A DNA stretch of 64,000 nt from Brumimicrobium mesophilum (GCF_003025005.1 NZ_PVSS01000016.1:1-64000); one strand, 5' to 3'; numbered from the stretch's first letter, positions 9,982-18,723 are shown. Made by a program: numbers and translations. The notes: generated from the sequence alone by a model not told the origin.

Positions 9982-10142
9982 AATCCATATCAATCTCATT
10001 TTTTTTAAGGCTAAGTTACTTGAATGATATCTTGAATTTTATAATTTAAGTAATCTGCACATGAATCAAGAATAACAATCTCAGACCCATGAACTAATTC
10101 TCTATTTATGTACTAGTGAAATGGTTATATTCTTCTTTGGAA

Positions 10143-10175
10143 TTGATAATAGAGCTGATTTTTTATATATATTTG
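10143..10175 (+). promoter_or_regulatory. Candidate Bacteroidota promoter for esterase copy 2
   Basis: TTG at 10143-10145 and TATATTTG at 10168-10175 match the -33 TTG / -7 TAnnTTTG pattern with 22 bases between them. The ATG at 10197 would follow 21 bases after the box. A weak call, because such strings are frequent in AT-rich DNA. Confidence 0.3.
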
Positions 10176-10196
10176 GTTTCTAATTTGAAATATATT

Positions 10197-11237
10197 ATGA
10201 AGATTTTATTACTGACTTTATCATTCTTAACACTAATTTCATGTTCAGAGTTGTCATCAATTTTGATTGAGGCAGACCCACAAAACCCAACTTCACCAGA
10301 ACCTACTCAAGGTGGTACAGAAACACCATTTCCAGTATCTGCTTCGGGAGTTACATTTTTAGAAAATATAGAATATGGAACTCATAGTAGAAACAAATTT
10401 GATTTATTTATGCCTAAATCTGATCGGCCAACTGGTATTGTGATTTTCATCCATGGTGGAGGTTTTGTTGGAGGAGATAAGAACTTAGCATATACTAATA
10501 AAAGCTCAGCATTATTTATAAATGAAATCCTAAAGAAGAATATTGCATTTGCTACTATTAATTACCAACTATTAGTGAAGAACGATGTAGATGGTGTAAT
10601 GAAATCATTAAATGACACTAAAAAAGCATTGCAATTTATTCGTATGAATGCTCAAACTTATAACTTAAAGAAGAGTGACATAATCCTTATGGGAGGTTCT
10701 GCTGGTGCTGGAGCAAGTTTATGGCTTGCTTTGAAGGATGATATGGCCAATTCAGCTAAAAATGAAACTACTTCGGGAGAGTCAACACGAGTTAAAGGTG
10801 TAATAGCGATTCAAACTCAAGCAAGTTATGACTTATTGGAGTGGTCAAGCACTGTCTTTAATGAATACAAACCACAAGGTTTTGATTTTAATACTATTTC
10901 AACTTTAATTTCAGAGCGAGCGATAAAACAATTTTATGGTGTCAGAAATATGGAGGAAGTAATGTCTCCTAATTTGCAGAAGGAAAGAGATGAACTTGAT
11001 TTTTTAAGTGAATTAACTTCGGATGATCCTGAATTATATTTAGAGAATACAGCTGTTTCTTATAAGTTTCCTAGTAACGCTAACGCTTTACTGCATCATC
11101 CATTGCATTCTAAATTATTGATGGATAAAGCAAACTCAGTGAATGTTAAAACGCGTGTATATCTACCTACCATGAATCTCGATACAAGGGAAGGTGAGGA
11201 TATGATTGATTTTGTAGTGCGAAAGTTTAAAGAGTAA
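10197..11237 (+). CDS. Alpha/beta-hydrolase (esterase) lipoprotein, copy 2
   Basis: An upstream in-frame ATG at 10116 exists, but ATG 10197 begins a textbook lipoprotein signal (MKILLLTLSFLTLISC, Cys16), so I start there: 346 residues. Visible catalytic features are HGGGF (86-90, oxyanion hole) and GGSAGAG with Ser168 as nucleophile, as in the carboxylesterase/BD-FAE group of the alpha/beta-hydrolase-3 family. A conserved His-rich stretch LLHHPLHSK near 300 is shared by all copies and may supply the general base or another function. Likely anchored in the membrane and acting on an esterified glycan or lipid; the substrate is unknown. Tandem paralog of the genes on both sides. Confidence 0.82.
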   Translation: MKILLLTLSFLTLISCSELSSILIEADPQNPTSPEPTQGGTETPFPVSASGVTFLENIEYGTHSRNKFDLFMPKSDRPTGIVIFIHGGGFVGGDKNLAYTNKSSALFINEILKKNIAFATINYQLLVKNDVDGVMKSLNDTKKALQFIRMNAQTYNLKKSDIILMGGSAGAGASLWLALKDDMANSAKNETTSGESTRVKGVIAIQTQASYDLLEWSSTVFNEYKPQGFDFNTISTLISERAIKQFYGVRNMEEVMSPNLQKERDELDFLSELTSDDPELYLENTAVSYKFPSNANALLHHPLHSKLLMDKANSVNVKTRVYLPTMNLDTREGEDMIDFVVRKFKE

Positions 11238-11900
11238 ATTCGTTAACTGGCAATCCTTATAATAAATTGTTTAAAAATATTGAATAAACCGCGAATGGTT
11301 ATTACTTTCAATTATTCCAGGTATATATATTGATATAATGAAATTTGCAAAAAAACTGTTTAATCAATAATTAAGTTTTTTCTATGTGGTATACATTATC
11401 CTTGATAAGATATAGTTAAGCCAAACCAATTCTATAATTAGAGTAGATACTAAATAGGGAAGTAATTTATAGAAAAATCTGTTTCATTAACTTTATCCTT
11501 CATGTTGGCTGATGACTATTCTAGGATTAGACAACTTAAAATGAGGAAGAATGCGATGATTTGTGAAATTCAATTCCCTCTTCAAAGCGATTAGTTTTTT
11601 TACTTGTTTTAGCTTTTTGTTAAAGGGAATTCCCTATAATAAATGTAGTTTAACATGTTTTAACAATTTATTCAACTCCCCGTCTAGTTTCCATATTTGC
11701 TTTTTTTAAAAAAAGTTTTTCCCAATGAATGATGAGATTCTAAGTGTAAAATATCTTATTTTCTCGACAAACTTAATGAAAAAAAAATACACAGATGATT
11801 GAATTTTTAAATCTAATTTTTGTTGTCTTTTAGGTTACAATAACTCAATTTTTTATAAAAATAATAAATCTAGTTTTATCGAAAATTAAAAATTAGTTAG
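11238..11900. other. Intergenic stretch, no gene seen
   Basis: 663 bases between two tandem esterase paralogs. It is AT-rich with frequent stops and poly-A/T runs. I found no recognisable remnant of a fourth esterase copy (no HGGGF or GSAGAG reading) and no clear terminator; it must hold the promoter of copy 3. Confidence 0.4.
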
Positions 11901-12953
11901 ATGAAGTTATTTAAGTTTACCATGTTATTTTTTACATTATTTAGTCTTTTTTCTTGTCGGAAAGAAGTGAGTCAAATCAGAAATGAAAAGTCAATTCCTG
12001 ATTTGAATTTAGATACTAAAGCAATTCCAGTATCAGTCTCTCCATTTTCTATGACAACACCTGGGGTGAGATTTTACAGTGATCTTCCTTATGGAGTTGA
12101 CGATCGCCATAAGTTTGATTTATTTTTACCTGATTCTGAGGGGAAAATTGGGCTAGTATTATTTATCCATGGTGGAGGATTTACCTCTGGAGATAAGAGC
12201 ATGGCATATACAAACCCTAGGATAAGAACTTTAATTAAAGATTTAATGGATGATGATATTGCCTTTGTATCTATAAATTATCACTTGCTAGGAATTAATG
12301 GACAAGAAGGAGTTCTTAAAACAATGGAAGATTGTAAGCTAGCTTTACAATATCTGCGCCATCATGCGAGAATTTTACATTTAGATACTGACAAAATTGT
12401 GCTAGTGGGAGGCTCTGCTGGTGCTGGCGCAAGTTTATGGTTAGGATTAAATGATGATATGGCGGATATGACTTCCCCTAATGGAATTTTGAGAGAAACC
12501 ACTAGAGTAAAAGGAGTTGTTGCAATTCAAACCCAAGGAAATTACGACCTTGTAAATTGGCATAATACAGTGTTTGATGATTATTTGACACAGGGGTTTA
12601 GTTTTCAAACCGTAAAATCGTTGGTTTCAGAGTCATTGATAATGAAATTTTATGGAATAAACCAAATGAGTGAATTAAATACTCCTCAAATAATTCAAGA
12701 TAGGGCGAATTTAGATTATCTAAATAAACTATCATCGGATGATCCTGAATTATATATTGAAAATACGGGTGTGAGCAACAGTTATCCTACTTACGTTAAT
12801 TCTCTTTTGCATCATCCTCTTCAAGGTAAAGTTTTGATGGATAAAGCAAATGCAGTAAATTTGAGTACAAAAGTTTATTTACCAACAATGAACATAGATA
12901 CTAGAAATGGAGAGTCTGTTTATGATTTTATAGTCAGAAAAATCGAAGAGTAG
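11901..12953 (+). CDS. Alpha/beta-hydrolase (esterase) lipoprotein, copy 3
   Basis: 350 residues with lipoprotein signal (LFSLFSC, Cys19), HGGGF at 90-94 and GGSAGAG with Ser172. It is collinear with copy 2 over its whole length, including the DDMA block after the nucleophile elbow, the S-S-D-D-P-E-L-Y block, LLHHPLQGK and the end YLPTMNIDTRNGES. The S-D-D-P-E-L-Y and LHHPL blocks look like family hallmarks, so they help to trace the frame in the broken copy 1. Followed 30 bases later by a strong hairpin terminator. Confidence 0.83.
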   Translation: MKLFKFTMLFFTLFSLFSCRKEVSQIRNEKSIPDLNLDTKAIPVSVSPFSMTTPGVRFYSDLPYGVDDRHKFDLFLPDSEGKIGLVLFIHGGGFTSGDKSMAYTNPRIRTLIKDLMDDDIAFVSINYHLLGINGQEGVLKTMEDCKLALQYLRHHARILHLDTDKIVLVGGSAGAGASLWLGLNDDMADMTSPNGILRETTRVKGVVAIQTQGNYDLVNWHNTVFDDYLTQGFSFQTVKSLVSESLIMKFYGINQMSELNTPQIIQDRANLDYLNKLSSDDPELYIENTGVSNSYPTYVNSLLHHPLQGKVLMDKANAVNLSTKVYLPTMNIDTRNGESVYDFIVRKIEE

Positions 12954-12983
12954 AATAGTTTAATATTTCCAAATATAATTTAG

Positions 12984-13020
12984 AAAGTAAAAAGGTGCAT
13001 GTTTTGCGCCTTTTTACTTT
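12984..13020. terminator. Bidirectional intrinsic terminator
   Basis: Arms 12984-12998 (AAAGTAAAAAGGTGC) and 13006-13020 (GCGCCTTTTTACTTT) pair over 15 bases with one mismatch and a 7-base loop. A-runs and T-runs inside the stem give a T-tract on either strand. It lies between convergent genes (esterase copy 3 on +, 13069 gene on -) and marks the end of the long minus-strand locus. Confidence 0.88.
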
Positions 13021-13068
13021 AATCACTGGATGTTTTTAAATTAATTAGCTAAAATTTTCCTTTTTTAT

Positions 13069-13674
13069 TCACATAGAAATTGATGCCGCATAACCTTGAG
13101 CAATCATTTCATCACCTATGAAAATATCGAAGGCTTGGATATTTAGCTTTTGTGATGTTTTCTTTAAGCGTATCTTTTTACTTTCGATTTCATCGATTGA
13201 TCTGAATAATTTCAAAGTTCTAAAAAACCATTTATCAGAACTATTACTTTGACTCTCTAAATATATCTTGCAAATTGAAGTTATAATATCTATTGAATGA
13301 ACAGTATTTAAAGGATTGTTATATGTTATAGAGTCTTCGTTATCATTGATTTTACAATTACTTGAAATATCAGTTTCATCAAGTTCGATTCTTGTTTTGA
13401 TTTCGTTGTTAATATTTTCGACAATTGAACCATACATTTGAACTTCACCCTTTTTGACTAGAAAATTAATTACTTCCCCGTTCTGTTTTAACTTTTTATC
13501 TGAGATATAACAAATCATGTTATAAGAACTAATTTTACGTATATTCAGTTCTAAATAATCCCAATTGTTAAACTCAAGCGAATCAACCGTTTTTATAATC
13601 TGCTTGAAGATATCTGTACCGTGAACATATTTCCTATCTCCTTTAAAACTAAACTCTAAATTTACTTCTCTCAT
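13069..13674 (-). CDS. Unknown protein coupled to an LpxD-like acyltransferase
   Basis: 201 residues, no signal peptide, no membrane helix, no motif I can name. It begins R-E-V-N-L-E-F-S-F-K-G-D-R-K-Y-V-H-G-T and ends E-M-I-A-Q-G-Y-A-A-S-I-S-M. Alternating hydrophobic strands and the Gly/Ala-rich end are loosely like a hotdog-fold (thioesterase/dehydratase) protein, but this is a guess. Its ATG overlaps the stop of the upstream LpxD-like gene (ATGA at 13674-13671), which means translational coupling and a probable joint function in acyl transfer. It is the last gene of the minus-strand locus. Confidence 0.6.
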   Translation of the reverse strand: MREVNLEFSFKGDRKYVHGTDIFKQIIKTVDSLEFNNWDYLELNIRKISSYNMICYISDKKLKQNGEVINFLVKKGEVQMYGSIVENINNEIKTRIELDETDISSNCKINDNEDSITYNNPLNTVHSIDIITSICKIYLESQSNSSDKWFFRTLKLFRSIDEIESKKIRLKKTSQKLNIQAFDIFIGDEMIAQGYAASISM

Positions 13675-14552
13675 TGTCTAAGTTTTACTTGATTTAAAAT
13701 ATTTTTTTTATGGTCTAATGCGAAATTTCCTGATACGGTTGATTTCGTCATGACATTTCTTACAACGACACTTCCGATTAAAACTTTAGCATTGTCACCA
13801 ATATTAATTCCATCAGAAACAATTGCGCCACCACCAATCCAAACTTCATCGCCTATAATACAGTTTCCCGCTATTCCTGAACCTCCAGAAAGAAAGGTTC
13901 TGTTACCAACTTTACTTCCATGTCCAATTACAACACGAGTGCTAATTACTGAGTCATGTCCAATTTTTGTATAAAATGCCTGATAAGGTTTTTGTATTAT
14001 AGCGCCTGTTAAAACTCGCGTTCTTTCACCGATTTCTACACCTCCTGCATATTTTAACTGAAATAATTTACCATCAATAATTGTACGTTGCATACTGTTT
14101 GCTCCAATTACAGCGAATTGTTCTATTTCGCAATTATCTTTAATTACAACATTTGATTCAATTATTGCATAGTCTTTAATCACTACATTTTTACCAATAA
14201 CCACATTTTCTCCAATTCTTGAGGTTGGTGAAATAATGGCCGATTCATCAATTTTACTATCCTGAAGTGGTTTCATATAATTGTTTTCAATCATGAAATT
14301 ATGCAGTAAATAGAAGTCATTTTGGGGGTTTTGGCTTATAATTAAACCTTTAGATGGGTTAACAAATTCCGATAGGTCTGTAGTGGTGATAATTGATGAA
14401 ATATTCGGAATATCATTTATACTTTTTAAGACTTTTAAATCATTAGCATATGCTATTGTATATTCCATATCGGTTTGTCCAACAGCATAGGTCAATAAAA
14501 ATTCATTATCTCTTATAATTTGGTCATTTTTGAAATAACTATTAGGTTTCAT
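13671..14552 (-). CDS. LpxD-like left-handed beta-helix acyltransferase
   Basis: 293 residues. After an N-terminal ~95-residue domain with an LpxD-like pattern (isolated residues such as P-x-N-D-F near 105), about ten imperfect hexapeptide turns follow (I-G-E-N-V-V, I-G-K-N-V-V and so on), then a short helical tail. A conserved H near 213 (I-G-H-D-S-V) and H-G-S near 222 could be the catalytic base. LpxD-type enzymes move a hydroxyacyl chain from ACP to an amino sugar; in this locus a role in N-acylating a nucleotide amino sugar or lipid-linked sugar fits. Coupled by ATGA to the unknown protein downstream. Confidence 0.7.
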   Translation of the reverse strand: MKPNSYFKNDQIIRDNEFLLTYAVGQTDMEYTIAYANDLKVLKSINDIPNISSIITTTDLSEFVNPSKGLIISQNPQNDFYLLHNFMIENNYMKPLQDSKIDESAIISPTSRIGENVVIGKNVVIKDYAIIESNVVIKDNCEIEQFAVIGANSMQRTIIDGKLFQLKYAGGVEIGERTRVLTGAIIQKPYQAFYTKIGHDSVISTRVVIGHGSKVGNRTFLSGGSGIAGNCIIGDEVWIGGGAIVSDGINIGDNAKVLIGSVVVRNVMTKSTVSGNFALDHKKNILNQVKLRQ

Positions 14553-14872
14553 AGATTGGTTTTAAGTACGAAAATTAGAATATTTGATTCAAGTCTATTG
14601 AAAAATAAATATCAAAAGTTAAAATTACAAAAAAAAGAGAAACTAAGTATATTTTAATTCAATGGTTTGGGGATATTCTCTAATTAATATATAATAATAA
14701 AAATTGCACTTCGAAAGTTCAAATAATTTAGGTTGTAGGGGTTTATTTTTAATCGCAGCAATAATATTATTAGTACTTATCAAAAATTAGATTCAGAAAA
14801 TTAGCTAAAATAAAAGAAGAGCACAATAATGTGCTCTTCTTTCTCATACTTATTAATTAACCGATAGTTGAA
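14553..14872. other. Intergenic stretch with wecB terminator
   Basis: 320 bases between wecB and the LpxD-like gene. The wecB-proximal end holds the perfect hairpin listed separately. The rest is AT-rich, with no gene seen; it should carry a promoter for the last two genes, none of which I can pinpoint. Confidence 0.4.
14813..14842 (-). terminator. Intrinsic terminator after wecB
   Basis: A perfect 12-base stem: AAAGAAGAGCAC at 14813-14824 pairs with GTGCTCTTCTTT at 14831-14842 around a 6-base loop. It lies 30 bases downstream of the wecB stop on the minus strand and is followed there by a T-rich stretch. The sequence works on both strands, but only the minus strand has a gene ending here. 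Confidence 0.85.
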
Positions 14873-15967
14873 TTAACTATATATTTCCAAAAGCTTACTT
14901 ACAATCCTTTCTGATGTTTTACCATCCCACATTGGAATGTCTTGAACTTGTTGCCAGTTTGCGCTAAATAGTTTGTTCATTGCCGGAGCAATTGCTTCAG
15001 GATTGGTTCCTACCAGTTCATTTGTACCTAAATCCATTGTTTCAGGACGCTCTGTATTGTCTCGCAAGGTCATACATGGAACATTCATTATTGAAGCCTC
15101 TTCAGTAATACCACCAGAATCTGTTACTACTGCTTTTGCTTTTTCCACCAAATAGTTGAATTCTAAGTAACTTAAAGGTTCAACCATGTGTAATCGTGGA
15201 TGAGAAATCCCTAGATTATTTAGAATTTTGGCCGTTCTTGGATGAACAGGGAAAATTAAAGGTAAGTCTTTGGTGTTGTTAATGATTTCGTCCATTAAAT
15301 CTTTAAGTTTGGTTTCTTCATCTACATTTGCTGGTCGATGTAAGGTCATTACCAAGTATTCTTTTTCTTCAAGATTTAATGTATTCCATACTTCTGGCTT
15401 CTGGAAGTGTGGTCGTTGAGCTAATAGTGTATCAATCATTGTATTTCCTACAAAATGAATGCGGTTTTCTTCAACTCCAGCTTTACGTAAATTTTCATTT
15501 GCCAATTCTGAAGTTGTAAAGAATTGATCTGTAATAGAATCTGTTAACATTCTATTGATTTCTTCTGGCATGCTTAAGTCACCTGAGCGAATACCAGCTT
15601 CAACGTGAACAACTTGAATGTTTAATTTCTTCGCTGCAATACTACAAGCCATTGTAGAAGTAACATCTCCAACAACTAATACAACATCACAAGGGTTTTC
15701 TATAAGTTCTTGCTCGAAACGTACCATAATATTGGCTGTTTGTTCAGCTTGTGTTCCACCTCCTGCTTCTAAATTTGCGTTAGGATCAGGAATACCTAAT
15801 TGCTCAAAAAAGCTTCCAGACATTTTTTTATCATAATGTTGACCTGTATGAACTAATCTGAAATCTATTGCTTTACCTTCCGATTTTGCAACATTTATGG
15901 CTTTTATTATGGGTGCAATTTTTACGAAATTTGGACGTGCACCAGCAATGATTGTAATATTTAGCAT
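14873..15967 (-). CDS. wecB: UDP-GlcNAc 2-epimerase, non-hydrolysing
   Basis: 364 residues with the GT-B epimerase layout: N-terminal AGARPNFVKIAPI, GDVTSTMA near 100, VEAGIRSGDLSMPEEINR near 120-137 carrying the catalytic acidic residues, TLHRPANVD near 212 with the conserved His, and TDSGGITEEA near 285 for UDP binding. It interconverts UDP-GlcNAc and UDP-ManNAc in the cytoplasm. No UDP-ManNAc dehydrogenase of the WecC type is recognised nearby, so either ManNAc itself is used or the dehydrogenase lies elsewhere. It is followed by a strong terminator and is thus the end of a transcription unit. Confidence 0.92.
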   Translation of the reverse strand: MLNITIIAGARPNFVKIAPIIKAINVAKSEGKAIDFRLVHTGQHYDKKMSGSFFEQLGIPDPNANLEAGGGTQAEQTANIMVRFEQELIENPCDVVLVVGDVTSTMACSIAAKKLNIQVVHVEAGIRSGDLSMPEEINRMLTDSITDQFFTTSELANENLRKAGVEENRIHFVGNTMIDTLLAQRPHFQKPEVWNTLNLEEKEYLVMTLHRPANVDEETKLKDLMDEIINNTKDLPLIFPVHPRTAKILNNLGISHPRLHMVEPLSYLEFNYLVEKAKAVVTDSGGITEEASIMNVPCMTLRDNTERPETMDLGTNELVGTNPEAIAPAMNKLFSANWQQVQDIPMWDGKTSERIVSKLLEIYS

Positions 15968-16086
15968 TTTTTTGTTTTTTCTTTAATTCTACTAATTTCT
16001 TCTTTTTTTCTTGAATCATTGAACAAAAGAGAATTAACCTTTTGTTATTTTTTATTCAAGTTTTTCACCTCTAGATGTTTCTAATT

Positions 16087-16758
16087 CTAGAATGGTCTTT
16101 TCGGTAAACCTTTAAACCATTTGTAAACGATTTCACTTTCAGGTTTCAAAATTACCGTAGCAGTAACGATGATTATTTTTATATCAGTGATAAATGATTC
16201 GTTTTCTTGATACCATTTTTCAACTTCTCCCTTAAATGGATATATTTTTTGTGAATAGAATTCCCAAGTATCTTCACCTCGGTTTTTTACTTCGGTGATT
16301 AACTCCTCTTCATCTCTAAAAATAATTGAACCAATTCCTGTTAATCCTGGTTTAACGTTGTAAATTACCTGTTGAACATGTTTAGGGTAAGCATCAAAAC
16401 TCACTTTCATTACTGGTCTAGGACCAACAACACTCATGTCACCTTTAAAGATGTTGATAAGCTGAGGAAGTTCATTGATTTTACTTTTACGTAAAAAACC
16501 GCCCATTGGTGTAATTCTAGGATCTCTTTTGGTCGTGATCACCCCACCAGACATGTTTGGACTATTCAGCAACATCGTCGCAAATTTCCAAATCAAGAAA
16601 GGTTTATTTTTATATCCTATACGTTCTTGTTTATACCAAATATAACCTTCACCAGTAAGTTTAAGACCGATCATTATGGGAATTAATAAGGGGGAAAGTA
16701 TGATTAATGCTATTCCAGAAGCAAAAATATCAGCAAGACGTTTAAATAGTTTGTACAT
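16087..16758 (-). CDS. Initiating sugar-phosphate transferase (PglC/WcaJ C-domain type), copy 1
   Basis: 223 residues. One N-terminal re-entrant membrane helix (about 12-32), then the polyprenyl-phosphate hexose-1-phosphate transferase core: KFATML, DPRITPMGGFLRKSKINELPQL, VGPRPV and KPGLTG. The Asp-Glu type catalytic pair in PglC-like enzymes corresponds to acidic residues in this core. It is the short, single-domain form (no N-terminal WcaJ membrane domain), as used for bacillosamine-type or QuiNAc-type sugars. It transfers a sugar phosphate from a UDP-sugar to undecaprenyl phosphate and so starts a repeat unit. A paralog is at 38264. Confidence 0.9.
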   Translation of the reverse strand: MYKLFKRLADIFASGIALIILSPLLIPIMIGLKLTGEGYIWYKQERIGYKNKPFLIWKFATMLLNSPNMSGGVITTKRDPRITPMGGFLRKSKINELPQLINIFKGDMSVVGPRPVMKVSFDAYPKHVQQVIYNVKPGLTGIGSIIFRDEEELITEVKNRGEDTWEFYSQKIYPFKGEVEKWYQENESFITDIKIIIVTATVILKPESEIVYKWFKGLPKRPF

Positions 16759-16768
16759 TTTTTTTATT

Positions 16769-16903
16769 TAAGATTTAAGTATTCAAAGATTCGAGGATTC
16801 AAGTATTTAAGGATTCAATAATTCAATAATTCAAGGATTCAATAATTCAAGTATTTAATAATTCAAGGATTTAAAGATTTAAAGATTCGGAGATTCAAGT
16901 ATT
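16769..16903. repeat. Tandem octamer array, consensus AAGGATTC
   Basis: About 17 head-to-tail 8-base units (AAGTATTC, AAAGATTC, AAGGATTC, AATAATTC, AAGGATTT and similar). The array fills almost the whole gap between the sugar transferase start and the stop codon of the four-helix-bundle gene (16902). Unit phase is kept throughout (units start at 16769 + 8n). Related units recur at 17349-17508 and 18789-18999. Confidence 0.9.
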
Positions 16904-17336
16904 ATTCATTATCCGGATACTCGTTACCTTCATAAGTTATAGGTGGTTCTTTAAATTTTGATCCTTTATAGCTCGAGTTTTTTAAGTAGTTCATAAATAG
17001 ACTTATTTGTTTTGAAATACTGATTGTAATTGCTTGTAGTTTATCAAATTCATTTTGATTTAAAACTTCAACATCTAAAGCTCTATAAAATTGAGATCTT
17101 AATTCACCTGCACTGCCTTTCGAGTAGGAAAGAAAGTTTATAAACTCTTTGTTTCCCCCTCTTTCAAATCCTTCAGCAATGTTATCCATAATACTACCAC
17201 TAGTTTTGAAAAGGTGATTAATTAAAAATCCATAACTTTTATCATCTTTTCGTGCAAGAATATCAAACATTTCAATATTGAGTTGTCTACTTAATTTCCA
17301 AATATTTAGATCTTCGAAACTGCTTACTTTTGCCAT
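16902..17336 (-). CDS. Four-helix-bundle protein (23S rRNA intervening-sequence type, S23/IVP family)
   Basis: 144 residues, mostly helical. The family pattern is clear: FEDLNIWKLSRQLNIEMFDI at the N terminus, G-F-L-I-N-H-L-F-K-T-S-G-S-I-M-D-N-I-A-E-G-F-E-R with the hallmark N-I-A-E-G, then SYSKGSAGELRSQ. Such proteins were first seen in intervening sequences of 23S rRNA genes and are now known as free-standing genes in many Bacteroidota; their molecular role is unsettled. No relation to sugar chemistry. It sits between two octamer-repeat arrays, inside a polysaccharide locus, which suggests arrival as a repeat-bounded cassette. Confidence 0.88.
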   Translation of the reverse strand: MAKVSSFEDLNIWKLSRQLNIEMFDILARKDDKSYGFLINHLFKTSGSIMDNIAEGFERGGNKEFINFLSYSKGSAGELRSQFYRALDVEVLNQNEFDKLQAITISISKQISLFMNYLKNSSYKGSKFKEPPITYEGNEYPDNE

Positions 17337-17348
17337 GGTTTTTAATTT

Positions 17349-17508
17349 AAAGATTCAAGTATTCAAAGATTCAAGACGCTACGCTTTTTAAAAATTCAAC
17401 ATTTAGTTATTCAAGGATTCAAGGATTCTAATTTTTGAATTTTTGAATAAAAAAAATCGAAGATTTTTCTTGAATTCTTGAATTCTTGAATTCTTAAATT
17501 TTTGAATT
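17349..17508. repeat. Octamer repeats, direct then inverted
   Basis: Direct units at 17349-17372 and 17405-17428 (AAAGATTC, AAGTATTC, AAGGATTC), then reverse-complement units at 17469-17508 (CTTGAATT five times). The two orientations could fold into a hairpin. A core with ACGCTACGC (17376-17384) lies between. The inverted part ends 3 bases from the stop of the dehydratase gene at 17512. Confidence 0.85.
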
Positions 17509-17511
17509 TCT

Positions 17512-18723
17512 CTACATTTTTTGGTCTAAACTCTTTCCTGTTTCGATATGCTCAAAATCAGGTAGGTATTGTTTTAGTAAATCAACAATTGCAGTTTTAT
17601 CATAATTTCCTGAATCCATTAAATGTTTTAATTCTAAAGTCGTTTTATTAATTTCTTCTTTAGGAAGTTTTCGTGCATTTTTAATTACACCTAGACTTGA
17701 GAAAGTTTCTTGATCTACTACATCTGTATCGGTGAAGAATTCTTCATATAATTTCTCTCCAGAAGTATCTGTATCGAAAAAATATACTGGATATGGATCT
17801 CCATCTTTAGTTGTTTGCGCTAATTTTTTTGCTTCAACTTCAGATTCACATTCAATGATAGGACGATTTGAAGCTTTAAAGAAATCAACGGTAATCTTCT
17901 TGAAGAATGCCATTTCTTCTTCAGCTAATTTAGGGAAGAAAATTTCACCTGAATTACCTAACATACACGCCAACATACAAATTTGACCACTTTCTTCTGG
18001 TGAAACAAAGAATCTTTTAACATCAGAAGGGCAGGAGATAGGTTGGTTTTGGAATAATCTTTCAATATAACCGGCCAATAACGATCCATTAGAAAAAGCA
18101 ACATTTGCAAAACGAGCTGTTGTAATTTGTAACTCATTACTATAAGCCATAATTACCTCTTCCATCAATTTCTTACTTGCTCCCATAACGTTAACTGGGT
18201 TAGCAGCTTTGTCTGTAGAAACACAAAAGAAATGTTCCGGTTTTTTGCTTACCAATAAATCTAAAAACTCTTTCGCTTTGAAAACATTATTGTCAATCAT
18301 CGCTTCAATAGAATACTTATCTTTTTCGCTACGTACATGTTTGTGAGCAGCGAAATTAGCTACAATATGAAATGGACCTTCTGCAAGAAACATTTTCTTA
18401 AAAACAGGGTCACCAAAATTCATAGGATAAGTTCTGAAATCTTCTGGAACAAACATATTTGCATCAGAACGCAATGTTCTTGTCAATTCAGTTAGACCAT
18501 TTTCATTGGTATCTACAACAAATAATTTCCCAGGTTTAAACTTTAAAATAGCTTTTATGTAAGAAGACCCTATCGTTCCTGCACCACCAATTACAAGAAC
18601 TGATTTACCTTCAATCTTTTTACTTAAAAGGTCTTTATTGGCTTCGATGTCATTTTTAAATAGACTTTCATGTCTTTTGGTAATGTGAGTGTTGATAAAG
18701 TTGGGTATGTCTATAATATTCAT
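17512..18723 (-). CDS. FlaA1/CapD-type nucleotide-sugar 4,6-dehydratase/epimerase
   Basis: 403 residues of the Polysacc_synt_2 family of short-chain dehydrogenases. Visible: Rossmann motif GGAGTIGSSY (~46-55), NFAAHKHVRSEK (~135), the active-site STDKAANPVNVMGASK segment (~195-210) where Met replaces Tyr as in FlaA1/PglF-type inverting or retaining dehydratases, and a C-terminal extension with D-x-D-T-S-G-E-K-L-Y-E-E. The likely reaction is UDP-GlcNAc to UDP-2-acetamido-2,6-dideoxy-4-keto-hexose, feeding an aminotransferase (LegC-type at 36216) and PglD at 19007. Longer than soluble FlaA1 (~330) and without the membrane domain of PglF/WbpM. The precise product stereochemistry cannot be read from the sequence. 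Confidence 0.82.
   Translation of the reverse strand: MNIIDIPNFINTHITKRHESLFKNDIEANKDLLSKKIEGKSVLVIGGAGTIGSSYIKAILKFKPGKLFVVDTNENGLTELTRTLRSDANMFVPEDFRTYPMNFGDPVFKKMFLAEGPFHIVANFAAHKHVRSEKDKYSIEAMIDNNVFKAKEFLDLLVSKKPEHFFCVSTDKAANPVNVMGASKKLMEEVIMAYSNELQITTARFANVAFSNGSLLAGYIERLFQNQPISCPSDVKRFFVSPEESGQICMLACMLGNSGEIFFPKLAEEEMAFFKKITVDFFKASNRPIIECESEVEAKKLAQTTKDGDPYPVYFFDTDTSGEKLYEEFFTDTDVVDQETFSSLGVIKNARKLPKEEINKTTLELKHLMDSGNYDKTAIVDLLKQYLPDFEHIETGKSLDQKM

Noticed and set aside
10116-10196. Upstream start for esterase copy 2
   Set aside because: The lipoprotein signal starts at 10197, and paralogs have no extra N terminus.
14873-15967. FnlC-type UDP-L-FucNAc 2-epimerase instead of WecB
   Set aside because: FnlA and FnlB partners are not recognised, and the motifs fit general UDP-GlcNAc 2-epimerases. 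Not excluded, but there is no support for FnlC.
16769-17508. CRISPR array
   Set aside because: Repeats are 8 bases, contiguous and degenerate, with no unique spacers of regular length and no cas genes.
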